41,553 nt of DNA, taken from contig JAJYRM010000024.1 of the NCBI GenBank assembly GCA_021794075.1, positions 1 through 41,553 of the forward strand. Reading direction: 5' to 3'. The notes under the pieces are model-generated. The model did no database searches. It was not told the DNA's origin and saw nothing but the letters and a program-made list of their open reading frames with translations. How positions within the stretch are numbered: position 1 is the first letter of the stretch; each line of letters opens with the position of its first letter. Shown one piece after another: positions 9,132-17,662 of the stretch. This stretch comes from Bacteroidota bacterium. Its GTDB lineage: Bacteria > Bacteroidota > Ignavibacteria > Kryptoniales > JAKASW01. The translations under genes were made by a program, and so were the position numbers.

Positions 9132-10211
9132 ATGGTGCTGGACAATTTATATAAGCTATCTAATGCTGTAAGCCGATCAATTAGTCCTGAGAACTTCACG
9201 GGAGGGAAAGGACAAGGGGGTAAGGCGACTGAAGGGACGGGTGCTGATGCATCCGCAGACCTGGGAAAAGGGTGGAAGGTGAGCCCCAGCGTGAAATTAG
9301 ATTCGAAGTCAACTTTCACATTGGGAGAGATAGATGGACCCGGCGAAATCAAGCATATCTGGATGACTGCCACAGGTAACTGGCGGCTGTTGATCTTCCG
9401 AATTTATTGGGACGGTGAAGAAGAGCCTTCAGTGGAGTGCCCTGTCGGGGATTTCTTCTGTATGGGATGGGGTAAATACTCACCATTGCAGTCATTGGCG
9501 GTAGCTGTTAATCCTGGGAACGGTTTCAATTGCTACTGGCCTATGCCTTTTCATAAGAAATGCAGAGTAACGATGGAGAATATTAGCGACCATGATGTGA
9601 TTCTATACTACCAGATCGACTATATCCTCTCAGATATTCCGGATGACGCGGCCTATTTTCACGCAACATTTAACCAGGAGAATACCGTCTCTTACAAGAA
9701 AGACTATGTGGCGGTTGAGAATATTCGCGGCAGAGGTCATTACGTCGGGACATATCTTGCGCTGGAAGCGCGCAGCAATGGATGGTGGGGGGAAGGCGAA
9801 TTTAAATTCTTCATGGATGGGGATGATAAGTTCCCCACCATTTGCGGCACAGGTGCAGAAGACTATTTCTGTGGCTCTTACAGCTTTGAGACGAGAAAGG
9901 AAAGTACACCCGGTGTAGAAACAGTTGAGTACACCGAATTTTGCAGTCCATACAGTGGACTGCCGCAAGTAATACCTGGAGATGGCCATGACAACATAAA
10001 GGAGCGGTTCGGTATGTACCGGTGGCATATCGTCGATCCAATACACTTCAAAGATAGTCTGAAGATTACGATACAGGACTTAGGATGGGGGGCTGACCGG
10101 AAATATCGCCCCAGAGAGGATCGGATTTCTTCCGTTGTGTATTGGTACCAGACCGAACCGCATATTCCCTTTCCAAAGCTGCCGCCAAAGAGTCAGTTGG
10201 AAACAAACTGA
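9132..10211 (+). CDS. GH172 (DUF2961) family glycosidase, cytoplasmic
   Basis: 359 residues with no signal peptide, AAAGGA upstream of ATG 9132. The protein matches the DUF2961 family, now glycoside hydrolase family 172: GEIDGPGEIKHIWMTATGNW, FRIYWDGEEEPSVECPVGDFF, CYWPMPFHKKCRVTMENIS, WWGEGEFKFFMDGD and CGTGAEDYFCGSYSF. Characterised members have a double jelly-roll fold and form oligomers; they cleave or transfer alpha-D-fructofuranosyl or D-arabinofuranosyl groups using two glutamates. Here E221/E223 (in WGEGEF) and E243 (in GTGAEDYF) are the likely pair. Residues 20-50 form a Gly-rich segment, consistent with the substrate-binding N-terminal portion. The exact sugar cannot be read from the sequence. 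It heads a row of genes with short gaps, up to the CBM9-like gene at 15352. Confidence 0.85.
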   Translation: MVLDNLYKLSNAVSRSISPENFTGGKGQGGKATEGTGADASADLGKGWKVSPSVKLDSKSTFTLGEIDGPGEIKHIWMTATGNWRLLIFRIYWDGEEEPSVECPVGDFFCMGWGKYSPLQSLAVAVNPGNGFNCYWPMPFHKKCRVTMENISDHDVILYYQIDYILSDIPDDAAYFHATFNQENTVSYKKDYVAVENIRGRGHYVGTYLALEARSNGWWGEGEFKFFMDGDDKFPTICGTGAEDYFCGSYSFETRKESTPGVETVEYTEFCSPYSGLPQVIPGDGHDNIKERFGMYRWHIVDPIHFKDSLKITIQDLGWGADRKYRPREDRISSVVYWYQTEPHIPFPKLPPKSQLETN

Positions 10212-10317
10212 ACGTAATGAGATACCCTTTCAAATATTACTGACTCCAGGTTACGGAGAACGGCGGACTGCGACCTGAAGCTTCTTGCTGAATTAACAAG
10301 ATGGAGAGACACGATAT

Positions 10318-12474
10318 ATGAAGATGACTTCTTTTTTCAGCGGCTTGATTTGTTTCTCAATCCTTTTCGCGACGATAGCATATTCGCGAAATCGGGAAAC
10401 TAGAATAAACATCTGTGGCACTGCTGGCAGTGACCTGTGCGTGCTCCTGCGCAAAAATGGTATAGGCGTAAACGTTTACCCCAATCCTCGTGAAGCGATT
10501 ACACATGCCAGCGAAGGATCAGGCGTATTCGTCTTGGCTGACGCCTATCCGAAAGGGAAAACATCTATGTCCAATAAGCTCCTCAAAACTGCGAAAGAGA
10601 AGGGGCTAAGGCTTTACGTAGAATATCCCGGTTGTTTGCCCGGATTGGACATCCGGGATACGGTAATAGCGACGAGGTGGGAAAGAGGTGTGGTTGTTTC
10701 CAAAGTATTTGGGAAGAGACTCAGCCCCATGAGCATTCTGGGAATTGGCGGTTGTCACGTTATACCTGCAAAGGTCAAGGATCCATTGGTAGTATTGGGC
10801 AGGGTTGCCGGTCTTGACAAGGCTGCGTACGGACTCAAAGGCGTCAAAACTTATCCGATCCTGTTTCGAGAAAAAAACATGCTGGTAGCAATGACCCGGT
10901 TAAGCAGCTTTGCAACCGGGCGTTATGAACCGCAACCCTACTGGAAGGCTCTGTGGCAATACATTCTGTCATGGGTATCCGGAGATAAGAACATCAGGCT
11001 TCATCGGTGGCTTTCCTATGTCTCTCCAATGTATGGGAAGAACGTACCTCTTCCGCCGGATGCAATGCAAACTTCCATACGCGAGGGGGTGCAGTGGATG
11101 TTCAACGGACATTTCTTCGTCGACTCCGCCTGGAACAAGCTGTTCTTAAAAGACCAGGGGACATCCGCATATCCTTTAGGACCGCCCGTCGGCAGATATT
11201 GGCCGAATGGGAACGGCTCCCTCGGAATTTTCGAGGGACAACTCTCACATATTCTCTATAACGGGTCTCAGCAGATTCATTATTGGGTGCGGGCCGACAA
11301 TCAGGGGCAGGTTGCCTATGCTCTTGCGGCTGCCGGGAATTATTTTAAAGAGGAACACTACTACAAGATCGCATCCAACCTTGCCAATTTCATTTTCTAT
11401 CATTCCAATCTCAGGTCAGGTCCCAAGAATGACAAGAATAGTCCGGCCTTTGGTTTTATCGGCTGGGCCACAACCACTCCTGATGTTTTTTATGGCGATG
11501 ACAATTCCAGGCTTCTGCTTGGGCTTATCGGGGCTGAAGCTTACCTGAAAACCGACAGATGGAACAAGCAAATCGCCGAATGCATAATGGCGAATTTCAG
11601 AACTACTGGCAGAGAAGGATTCCTTCGAGATCGAATCGAACAAACCAAGCTTCTGAAGCACGGATGGAAATATTACTGGGACCAGAATCTTATCAATCCA
11701 CATCCGCATTTTGAGGCATGGATGTGGGCATGTTACCTCTGGCTTTATCACGAGACTGGCTACAAACCCTTGCTAACGAAGACCGAGAACGCAATACGTA
11801 TCACAATGCAGGATTATCCGAAGAAATGGATCTGGACGAACGGGTTGCAGCAGGAAAGAGCACGCATGATTTTACCGTTGGCATGGCTGGTGCGGATCCA
11901 GGATACGCCTCAGCACAGGAAATGGTTGAATGAGGTCGTCTCCGGCATGTTGAAGTATCAGGCCCCGTGTGGCGCCATAGAGGAAGAACTTGGTACCCCG
12001 GGGAAAGGATTCTGTCCACCCCCGAAATCGAATCAGGCTTACGGAACGGGAGAGGAGCCTTTAATATTCAGGAACGGCGAGCCAGTATCGGACATGTTAT
12101 ATACCTGTAACTTCGCTTTGTTTGCTTTGAATGAGGCTGCGCACGCCACGAAAAACAAGAAATACGAAGCTGCCGAAAAGAAGCTTGCCGATTTTCTTAT
12201 CCGCATCCAAGTGCGAAGCGCAAAGCATGAAGCTCTTAATGGTACCTGGATTAGGACCTTCGACTTCGGCCAATGGGATTACTGGGGATCAAATGGAGAT
12301 ATCGGGTGGGGAGCATGGTCTACGAATACGGGATGGACGCAAGGTTGGATCGTTCCATCAATGGTCCTGTTAGAAAAGAACCAGAGCTTTTGGACGCTTA
12401 CTAAGAGGTCCACAATTAAAGATGTGATGCATCAAACCGTTAGAATCATGTTCGGAAAGAATGCGCGATTTTGA
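10318..12474 (+). CDS. Secreted unclassified (alpha/alpha)-barrel glycosidase-like protein
   Basis: 718 residues. A signal peptide (1-22) is followed by an N-terminal alpha/beta domain, about 28-215, that looks like a glutamine-amidotransferase/ThuA-like fold (INICGTAGSDLCVLLRKNGI, GVFVLADAYPKGK, LRLYVEYPGCLPGL). The rest, about 245-700, is rich in long helices with aromatic residues (REGVQWMFNGHFF, GQVAYALAAAGNYFKEEHYY, FEAWMWACYLWLYHETGYK), as in six-hairpin glycosidases. A pattern of paired acidic residues (YGDDNSRLLLGL; GAIEEELG) could be catalytic but this is not established. I cannot place it in a numbered GH family. It sits 106 bases after the GH172 gene and 104 before the GHL10 gene, so probably one transcript. 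There is no T9SS tail, suggesting a periplasmic location. Confidence 0.7.
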   Translation: MKMTSFFSGLICFSILFATIAYSRNRETRINICGTAGSDLCVLLRKNGIGVNVYPNPREAITHASEGSGVFVLADAYPKGKTSMSNKLLKTAKEKGLRLYVEYPGCLPGLDIRDTVIATRWERGVVVSKVFGKRLSPMSILGIGGCHVIPAKVKDPLVVLGRVAGLDKAAYGLKGVKTYPILFREKNMLVAMTRLSSFATGRYEPQPYWKALWQYILSWVSGDKNIRLHRWLSYVSPMYGKNVPLPPDAMQTSIREGVQWMFNGHFFVDSAWNKLFLKDQGTSAYPLGPPVGRYWPNGNGSLGIFEGQLSHILYNGSQQIHYWVRADNQGQVAYALAAAGNYFKEEHYYKIASNLANFIFYHSNLRSGPKNDKNSPAFGFIGWATTTPDVFYGDDNSRLLLGLIGAEAYLKTDRWNKQIAECIMANFRTTGREGFLRDRIEQTKLLKHGWKYYWDQNLINPHPHFEAWMWACYLWLYHETGYKPLLTKTENAIRITMQDYPKKWIWTNGLQQERARMILPLAWLVRIQDTPQHRKWLNEVVSGMLKYQAPCGAIEEELGTPGKGFCPPPKSNQAYGTGEEPLIFRNGEPVSDMLYTCNFALFALNEAAHATKNKKYEAAEKKLADFLIRIQVRSAKHEALNGTWIRTFDFGQWDYWGSNGDIGWGAWSTNTGWTQGWIVPSMVLLEKNQSFWTLTKRSTIKDVMHQTVRIMFGKNARF

Positions 12475-12495
12475 CCGACAATCACAAAGGTCGTT

Positions 12496-12509
12496 CGCTC
12501 ATTAGAGCG
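12496..12509 (+). terminator. Small hairpin between the alpha/alpha-barrel and GHL10 genes
   Basis: CGCTC (12496-12500) pairs with GAGCG (12505-12509) around an ATTA loop, 21 bases after the stop. The stem is only five pairs with no T-run, so it is more likely to tune message stability than to terminate. Confidence 0.25.
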
Positions 12510-12578
12510 TCGCACGGGATGTATTCACTACATGATTGCAGTAAGAAATCTCACTGATGACGAAAGGAAGAGCTGCTC

Positions 12579-15209
12579 ATGCATACATTTCACGAGGAGA
12601 ACGCCGCTTATCAAACGAGAGTATCACTGTTGGGTACAGTCCTTTTGCTCACCCTGTTTGTGTCGGTGTCCTTGGCTCAGAGTTTTGCTCCCCCCGAAAC
12701 GAGAGGCGCATGGATACCCTCGCGGTCTTTGCCAACAGACTCAGCGGGAATAGTTGCTATGGTCAAGAACTTGAGCTCGGCTAATTTCAATGTGATCTAC
12801 GCCGCCGTCTGGGATGTCCACAGTAACGAAGCGGGAACCATTTATCCAAGTAATGTCGTAAAAAATGCGGGCGGTCCGCTTCAGTTTCCGTCTTTTGTCG
12901 GAGAGAATCCCCTTCAAACACTCATAGATGTCGCTCACAAATACGGTATGGAAGTCTTTGCTTGGTTTGAGGGGGGAGGGTCCTTTGATATTAGCCTGGC
13001 CAATGATTCGACGGACCTTCCCACAATTCTGAGGGCAAACCCCAGCTGGTCATACGTCCAACGTGATACTGCCAAGGATTTTGAACCTACTTCAGACGGT
13101 TACTTCTTCTCGCTTGATCCAGGCGTTCCTGCAGCGGACAGCTTCATTGTTAACCTGTACGCAGAACTCGCAAAGGATTATCCAAATCTTGACGGGATCG
13201 AATCAGATATAGAATTAGATACCACAGGTTCCTACTCGGCCATCGCCCGGGCCCGCTTCATGGAACAGACCGGACAGCCCGATCCGTTGACTCTGCCTGA
13301 TGACGATCTTGCGTGGCTGGCCTGGCGGCGCGAACAGATAACCGACGTGGTGGGGCGAATATATAAGGCTGTAAAGGAGGAGAACCCGAACTGCGTCGTC
13401 AGCGGCACTGCCATTCCGCCGTATATGTCCAGCACCATGCTTGAGTCTTGGGGGACATGGGTAAAAGACGGATATGTGGACATGCTGGAGCCGATGCTCT
13501 ACGTAAGCAACAGCAGCTTTCCCGGGCAGATGACCGCCTGTAATGATTCAATTCCGCCTGGGTTCGAGCTCTCTGCGGGTATTGCACTCAGTTCTGCAGG
13601 GACGGTCGCAAATACCATTTCTCAAATAGAGGACGCGAGGAATGAAGGGGCCGCGGGCGTTACTATGTGGTACTACGGCGCCGCTTCGCGTTTCGGATCT
13701 CTATTGTATTACCCTGATGCCCTTGCGGAGTTGAAGTCTGCAGTCTTTCCCGCAAAGACTCTTCCAAGTTTTGATGACATACTTGTCGACAATTCAACGC
13801 CAGGGCTCTTTTCAAAAGAAGGCTCGTGGACTTTAATGACAGGCGGCTATGGCGACGTTTACCTGCCGCGTGGCGGATACGGGCCGACTTATTATGAATC
13901 GACGCCGTCGAGCGCAAACACTGCAACTTATACATTTAGGACTCTGCGAAGCGGAAGTTATTCACTGTACGGATTTTGGGTCGGTGACAGCAGCTCAAAT
14001 TGTAAGACGACGTTGGTCGATGTCACTTACGGATCCACTTCGAAAATCGACACAATAAACCAATCGCATGGACTCAACCAATGGAATCTGGTCGGTGCAT
14101 TCACACTGAACTCAGGTGACTCGGTTCGGGTAACGGTGAGCGGGATCGGAAGAGGAAATGTCATTGCGGATGCCTTCAGGCTGCGAAGAGGGCTTGCAAT
14201 GCGGTTAGAAGATGAGGCGGTACCGGATAGTCAACAAGTGTTGCTTAAATTCAACCAATTTCTTCTCAGCCCATTACCATCGTGTACCCGGGTATATGTC
14301 GTACCGCCTCCTAACGGCCATGACAGCACGGCTTCAGCATTCGTCGATAATGGCGACTACTCAGTCTTGCACATAGTTGTTCCGCAGTTGAGAACAGGCG
14401 AGTTGTACACTCTTCAGGTGGACGACCTCGTAAGTGCGAACTTTGACACGTCCGATTTGGCGACGGCGATAATGTACAATCCTGACAGTTCTTTCGTTGA
14501 GCTGGACGATGGCGTGCCCGGTGAATTTACGACGATGGGTTATCCATGGATAACAATAAACGACTCCGCGGCAGTCGGCGGATCGTGCAGGATCCTAAAG
14601 CAATCGACGAGCATTGCTCGAGCGCAATGGGCTCCGATTCAGATTCATAGGAGTGGGTATTACGATGTTTATGCGAGTGTTCCAAAAGTCCCCATACCCT
14701 TGTCGGATAGATGCGTATACCTGGTTTTGGATCAAAATGGGACGGATTCGGTTGTAACTTCGCAGCAAAATGCTGTGAGCGGATGGCTACACCTTGGATC
14801 ATTTGATTACAATGCAGGTGAAACAGGAGGGATTATGCTTTCGTCCGTGCCGGGAGCAGATACCAATCGGTATTTGGTCGCGGATGCAATCTTGCTGAGA
14901 AGTACGGTCAACGTTACAGGCATAGGGAGAGGTGCGGGCACGCCCGTCGCGTTTCAGTTGCGGCAGAACTATCCAAACCCGTTCAACCCTTCGACCGCTA
15001 TCCGGGTGAGCTTGAGCCATGCGGGAACGATGAGCCTGAAGATCTATGATGTCCTTGGTCAGCTGGTAAAGGTGGTCGCGGATGGATACAAAACTCCGGG
15101 CACTTACACTTTCAATGTGAATATGAATAATCTCGCCAGCGGAGTCTATTTCTACGTCCTCCGTCAAGGCGCGAAGGTCATGACCAGAAAGATGATGCTG
15201 TTGAAATGA
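12579..15209 (+). CDS. GHL10-family secreted hydrolase with two golvesin-like modules and T9SS tail
   Basis: 876 residues from ATG 12579, with AAAGGAAG upstream. Signal peptide to about residue 34 (SVSLAQ). Residues about 38-385 form a GHL10/YngK-DigH-like TIM barrel: PPETRGAWIPSR, NFNVIYAAVWDVHSNEAG, DVAHKYGMEVFAWFE, PNLDGIESDIELD, YVDMLEPMLYVS, GVTMWYYGAA. Relatives act on glycans such as denuded peptidoglycan. Two golvesin-like beta-sandwiches follow, about 400-530 (GSWTLMTGGYGDVY...VIADAFRLRR) and 640-775 (ending LVADAILLRS), separated by an Ig-like segment. The last 80 residues (RQNYPNPFNPST...MTRKMMLLK) are a T9SS type A sorting domain, so the protein should be surface-anchored or released. 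The glycan target is not known. Confidence 0.85.
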   Translation: MHTFHEENAAYQTRVSLLGTVLLLTLFVSVSLAQSFAPPETRGAWIPSRSLPTDSAGIVAMVKNLSSANFNVIYAAVWDVHSNEAGTIYPSNVVKNAGGPLQFPSFVGENPLQTLIDVAHKYGMEVFAWFEGGGSFDISLANDSTDLPTILRANPSWSYVQRDTAKDFEPTSDGYFFSLDPGVPAADSFIVNLYAELAKDYPNLDGIESDIELDTTGSYSAIARARFMEQTGQPDPLTLPDDDLAWLAWRREQITDVVGRIYKAVKEENPNCVVSGTAIPPYMSSTMLESWGTWVKDGYVDMLEPMLYVSNSSFPGQMTACNDSIPPGFELSAGIALSSAGTVANTISQIEDARNEGAAGVTMWYYGAASRFGSLLYYPDALAELKSAVFPAKTLPSFDDILVDNSTPGLFSKEGSWTLMTGGYGDVYLPRGGYGPTYYESTPSSANTATYTFRTLRSGSYSLYGFWVGDSSSNCKTTLVDVTYGSTSKIDTINQSHGLNQWNLVGAFTLNSGDSVRVTVSGIGRGNVIADAFRLRRGLAMRLEDEAVPDSQQVLLKFNQFLLSPLPSCTRVYVVPPPNGHDSTASAFVDNGDYSVLHIVVPQLRTGELYTLQVDDLVSANFDTSDLATAIMYNPDSSFVELDDGVPGEFTTMGYPWITINDSAAVGGSCRILKQSTSIARAQWAPIQIHRSGYYDVYASVPKVPIPLSDRCVYLVLDQNGTDSVVTSQQNAVSGWLHLGSFDYNAGETGGIMLSSVPGADTNRYLVADAILLRSTVNVTGIGRGAGTPVAFQLRQNYPNPFNPSTAIRVSLSHAGTMSLKIYDVLGQLVKVVADGYKTPGTYTFNVNMNNLASGVYFYVLRQGAKVMTRKMMLLK

Positions 15210-15351
15210 GAGATGAACACTAACAGTTACGACTAAAATGGAGAAACACGATGAGTGCCTTAAGGAAGATATACAACACAAGATCGGTGGAGTCTAAACT
15301 TGAGCAAAGATTGACAAGCACATCAAAAACGTTAGTTGAAAGGAGCTTGTC

Positions 15352-17238
15352 ATGAAGAACAACATGCGAAAGCATATACTTGGATTCTTGGCGGTATGTA
15401 TTATGGGGGGATTCTCGAATGTGAGTGCACAGGCAACGCATAGAAGCGATGCGATTTGGGCGCGTGCCATCCCGCCCGGTACGATCAAGCTCACCGGAAA
15501 ACTTGAATCGCAAGCATGGGCTATGGCGGACTCCGTTCACATATATTACGGCAAAAGTTCCGGGTTGCCGGGGAGTGGATGGGTAGACTATGCCCAGAAT
15601 CAACCCACAGATCCAATCCATACGACAGTAAAATTTCTCGTATGCAAAGACACGCTCTACGTTGGAGCATGGGTACCCGACAGTACGATCGGCGGCGGAA
15701 AATGGCCGAATTTCGACGGATTCCTAGTGAATATATACGACATCAAAACTGGCATGGCTGAAGCACACGAATACTTTTACGGCTGGCTAACAAATTCCTG
15801 GGGCAATCCGAATACGGGAAAAGTTGGAGCGATGCCGAGCAAACTCAGTCTCTCCTCGAGTGACACGACATGGCAGGCTGCCGCCTTTGTTTACGGGACA
15901 ACAAACTCCGATACCACCGCCAACGGAACTTTCAGCCCCGACACCGGCTATTCGGTTGAAATGCGGTTTTATCTGGGAGCACGCGGTTATCACATAGACA
16001 ATCCCAATGGCGGCGTAATCCTGTTCAGCATGGCAGAATACAATGCAAACGATATGTGGCCTCTCGAACCCAACAAGTTCAGCGATGCCAAAGCTTGGAT
16101 CCAGGGAGCGTGGAGTTCTACAGAAGCGTATGACGCGATGAGGATATATACCAACCCGAGCGTTACGATAAGCTCCGGCCAAGAGCCCGTCATTCCTCCA
16201 AGTTACGACATTCCGAACGGTGAGAATTTCCAGCCGCCTGCAATTTCTGGCAACATGGCCGATACCATCTGGAATCATTTGAAAGGTTTCAAGATTGAAT
16301 ACGGAGATTCCTTGCTAAAGGCAACGTACCATGGTGCAGGTGGCTACCTTAGCGGCCAATATAACCACATGATCGACGGTAAAACCCAGCCATTGCTCGA
16401 TACGGCCTCGGCGACGATTAAGACTTTCTTCATCGGAGACACATTATTTATTGGAGCTAATGTGAATGACAAGGATGTTACAACCAATGATGGCATCGGA
16501 ATTACAATCGATGACGATACATTGCAGGGTGCCAGCCATGAGCTGAAGGTGTGGGATCTAAAAATACGACCAGGCCTCTTCGACCAGGGGCGATCGGGCT
16601 ATGCGGTCCTGGGCGGTGACGGGCCATACTTGAGCAATACGCTTGATGCCGTTAAATATGCATTGATGCTGAAGCCCGAAACCTATGTTAACAATCCCAG
16701 CAATGTCGGGTCCGGTTATCAAGTCGAAGCTGCAATCGATCTTACTAAACTCGGGTACCCCGCGAATCTCGGCGATCATGTCGTATGGCTTGGCGTCGAT
16801 TTATACGATTACAATGCCTACTCCGATACCTCGAAGAACACGTATACGGAAGCCTGGTGGTACCGTCGCAACAGTGTCGCGAATGACACCGGAGCCGTTG
16901 GCCCCGCCTGGTGTTACATGGATCCGGCAAATATGGTAACCGGCATATTGTCAAATCAGAGCTCAGAGCTACCTACGAAGTTTGAATTGAACCAGAACTA
17001 CCCTAATCCCTTTAACCCGACGACGCAAATAGACTATTCTGTGCCCACGAGCGGTCAGGTTAACCTCTCTGTGTATAACGTCCTTGGTCAGAGAGTGGTA
17101 ACCTTGTTTTCCGGCTTGCAAAGCCCAGGTACCTATGTCGTGACTTTCGACGCGGACAAATATGCGAGCGGAGTCTATTTCTATCGTCTCGAAGCAGGCA
17201 ACGTCGTGATCACGAAGAAGATGGTACTTATCAAATAA
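15352..17238 (+). CDS. Secreted CBM9/DOMON-like two-domain protein with T9SS sorting domain
   Basis: 628 residues, ATG 15352 preceded by AAAGGAG. After the signal peptide (1-27, ending NVSAQ) two similar beta-sandwich domains follow, about 36-270 (IKLTGKLESQAWAMADSVHI ... TVKFLVCKDTLYVGAWVPDS) and about 290-520 (FQPPAISGNMADTIWNHLKG ... IKTFFIGDTLFIGANVNDKD). The pattern of a short 'G..D..W' opening and a central 'Y-x-x-x-D-T-L-F/Y-I/V-G-A' strand is typical of CBM9/DOMON-type carbohydrate-binding domains. The C-terminal 80 residues (NQNYPNPFNPTT...ITKKMVLIK) are a T9SS sorting domain. It is likely a surface glycan-binding protein working with the GHL10 enzyme 142 bases upstream. A related protein begins at 41364 after the second receptor. 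Confidence 0.82.
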   Translation: MKNNMRKHILGFLAVCIMGGFSNVSAQATHRSDAIWARAIPPGTIKLTGKLESQAWAMADSVHIYYGKSSGLPGSGWVDYAQNQPTDPIHTTVKFLVCKDTLYVGAWVPDSTIGGGKWPNFDGFLVNIYDIKTGMAEAHEYFYGWLTNSWGNPNTGKVGAMPSKLSLSSSDTTWQAAAFVYGTTNSDTTANGTFSPDTGYSVEMRFYLGARGYHIDNPNGGVILFSMAEYNANDMWPLEPNKFSDAKAWIQGAWSSTEAYDAMRIYTNPSVTISSGQEPVIPPSYDIPNGENFQPPAISGNMADTIWNHLKGFKIEYGDSLLKATYHGAGGYLSGQYNHMIDGKTQPLLDTASATIKTFFIGDTLFIGANVNDKDVTTNDGIGITIDDDTLQGASHELKVWDLKIRPGLFDQGRSGYAVLGGDGPYLSNTLDAVKYALMLKPETYVNNPSNVGSGYQVEAAIDLTKLGYPANLGDHVVWLGVDLYDYNAYSDTSKNTYTEAWWYRRNSVANDTGAVGPAWCYMDPANMVTGILSNQSSELPTKFELNQNYPNPFNPTTQIDYSVPTSGQVNLSVYNVLGQRVVTLFSGLQSPGTYVVTFDADKYASGVYFYRLEAGNVVITKKMVLIK

Positions 17239-17247
17239 GCGGTGAAC

Positions 17248-17279
17248 GATATATTCATCGGAAATATCATGTTTTTTTT
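17248..17279 (+). terminator. Weak hairpin followed by a T8 tract
   Basis: GATAT (17248-17252) can pair with ATATC (17264-17268), and a run of eight T follows at 17272-17279. The stem is short and AT-rich, but the T-run, ten bases after the CBM9-like stop codon region, makes a weak intrinsic terminator plausible for the 9132-17238 gene row. Confidence 0.35.
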
Positions 17280-17328
17280 AATAGTTCTCACGAGGCTATC
17301 AAGACCATTACTAGATGCTGTGCTCTAG

Positions 17329-17358
17329 CTCCCGTCGGTCATTCGAGACCGATGGGAG
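17329..17358. terminator. Strong 12-bp hairpin in the gap before the MFS gene
   Basis: CTCCCGTCGGTC (17329-17340) pairs with GACCGATGGGAG (17347-17358), all 12 positions pairing with one G-T wobble and a six-base loop. There is no T-run. It may act with the T8 tract upstream as a terminator or be a regulatory structure in the leader of the permease gene. The remaining gap to 17662 shows a short open frame (17352-17651) that does not look like protein-coding sequence. Confidence 0.45.
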
Positions 17359-17662
17359 TAATTACTGATACAGGAATTACGGCAATGGGAGAAACGGCAT
17401 TGGCGGAGGCTGAGAAACCTGCGGGTGGGAAGACAATACTTGATTCGTTGGTTTCTCGGCTCAGGGAACGAGGACGATTTTATGAATCTATAAATATCAT
17501 GCCGACGGGAATACGGATAGGTGTCTGCGGAACAATGGAAAGCGACGATGGTGAGCTGACGGCCTTGGTCTCCGTAATACTAGGATTGCGGAGCGTAAAC
17601 GTAAGAGTTGATTTGCAGTACAGTGGCGCTAACACTCGGGCCAAAATTTGAAAGGGTGATCA

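Noticed and set aside
9630-10046. 138-codon open frame on the minus strand opposite the GH172 gene
   Set aside because: Shadow of the well-supported GH172 gene; no family resemblance.
15294-15351. TTGACA near 15310 as a promoter for the CBM9-like gene
   Set aside because: No acceptable -10 box at the right spacing; the gene is more likely read from upstream.
17352-17651. 99-codon open frame before the permease gene
   Set aside because: No ribosome site, no recognisable motif, begins inside a strong hairpin; probably chance.
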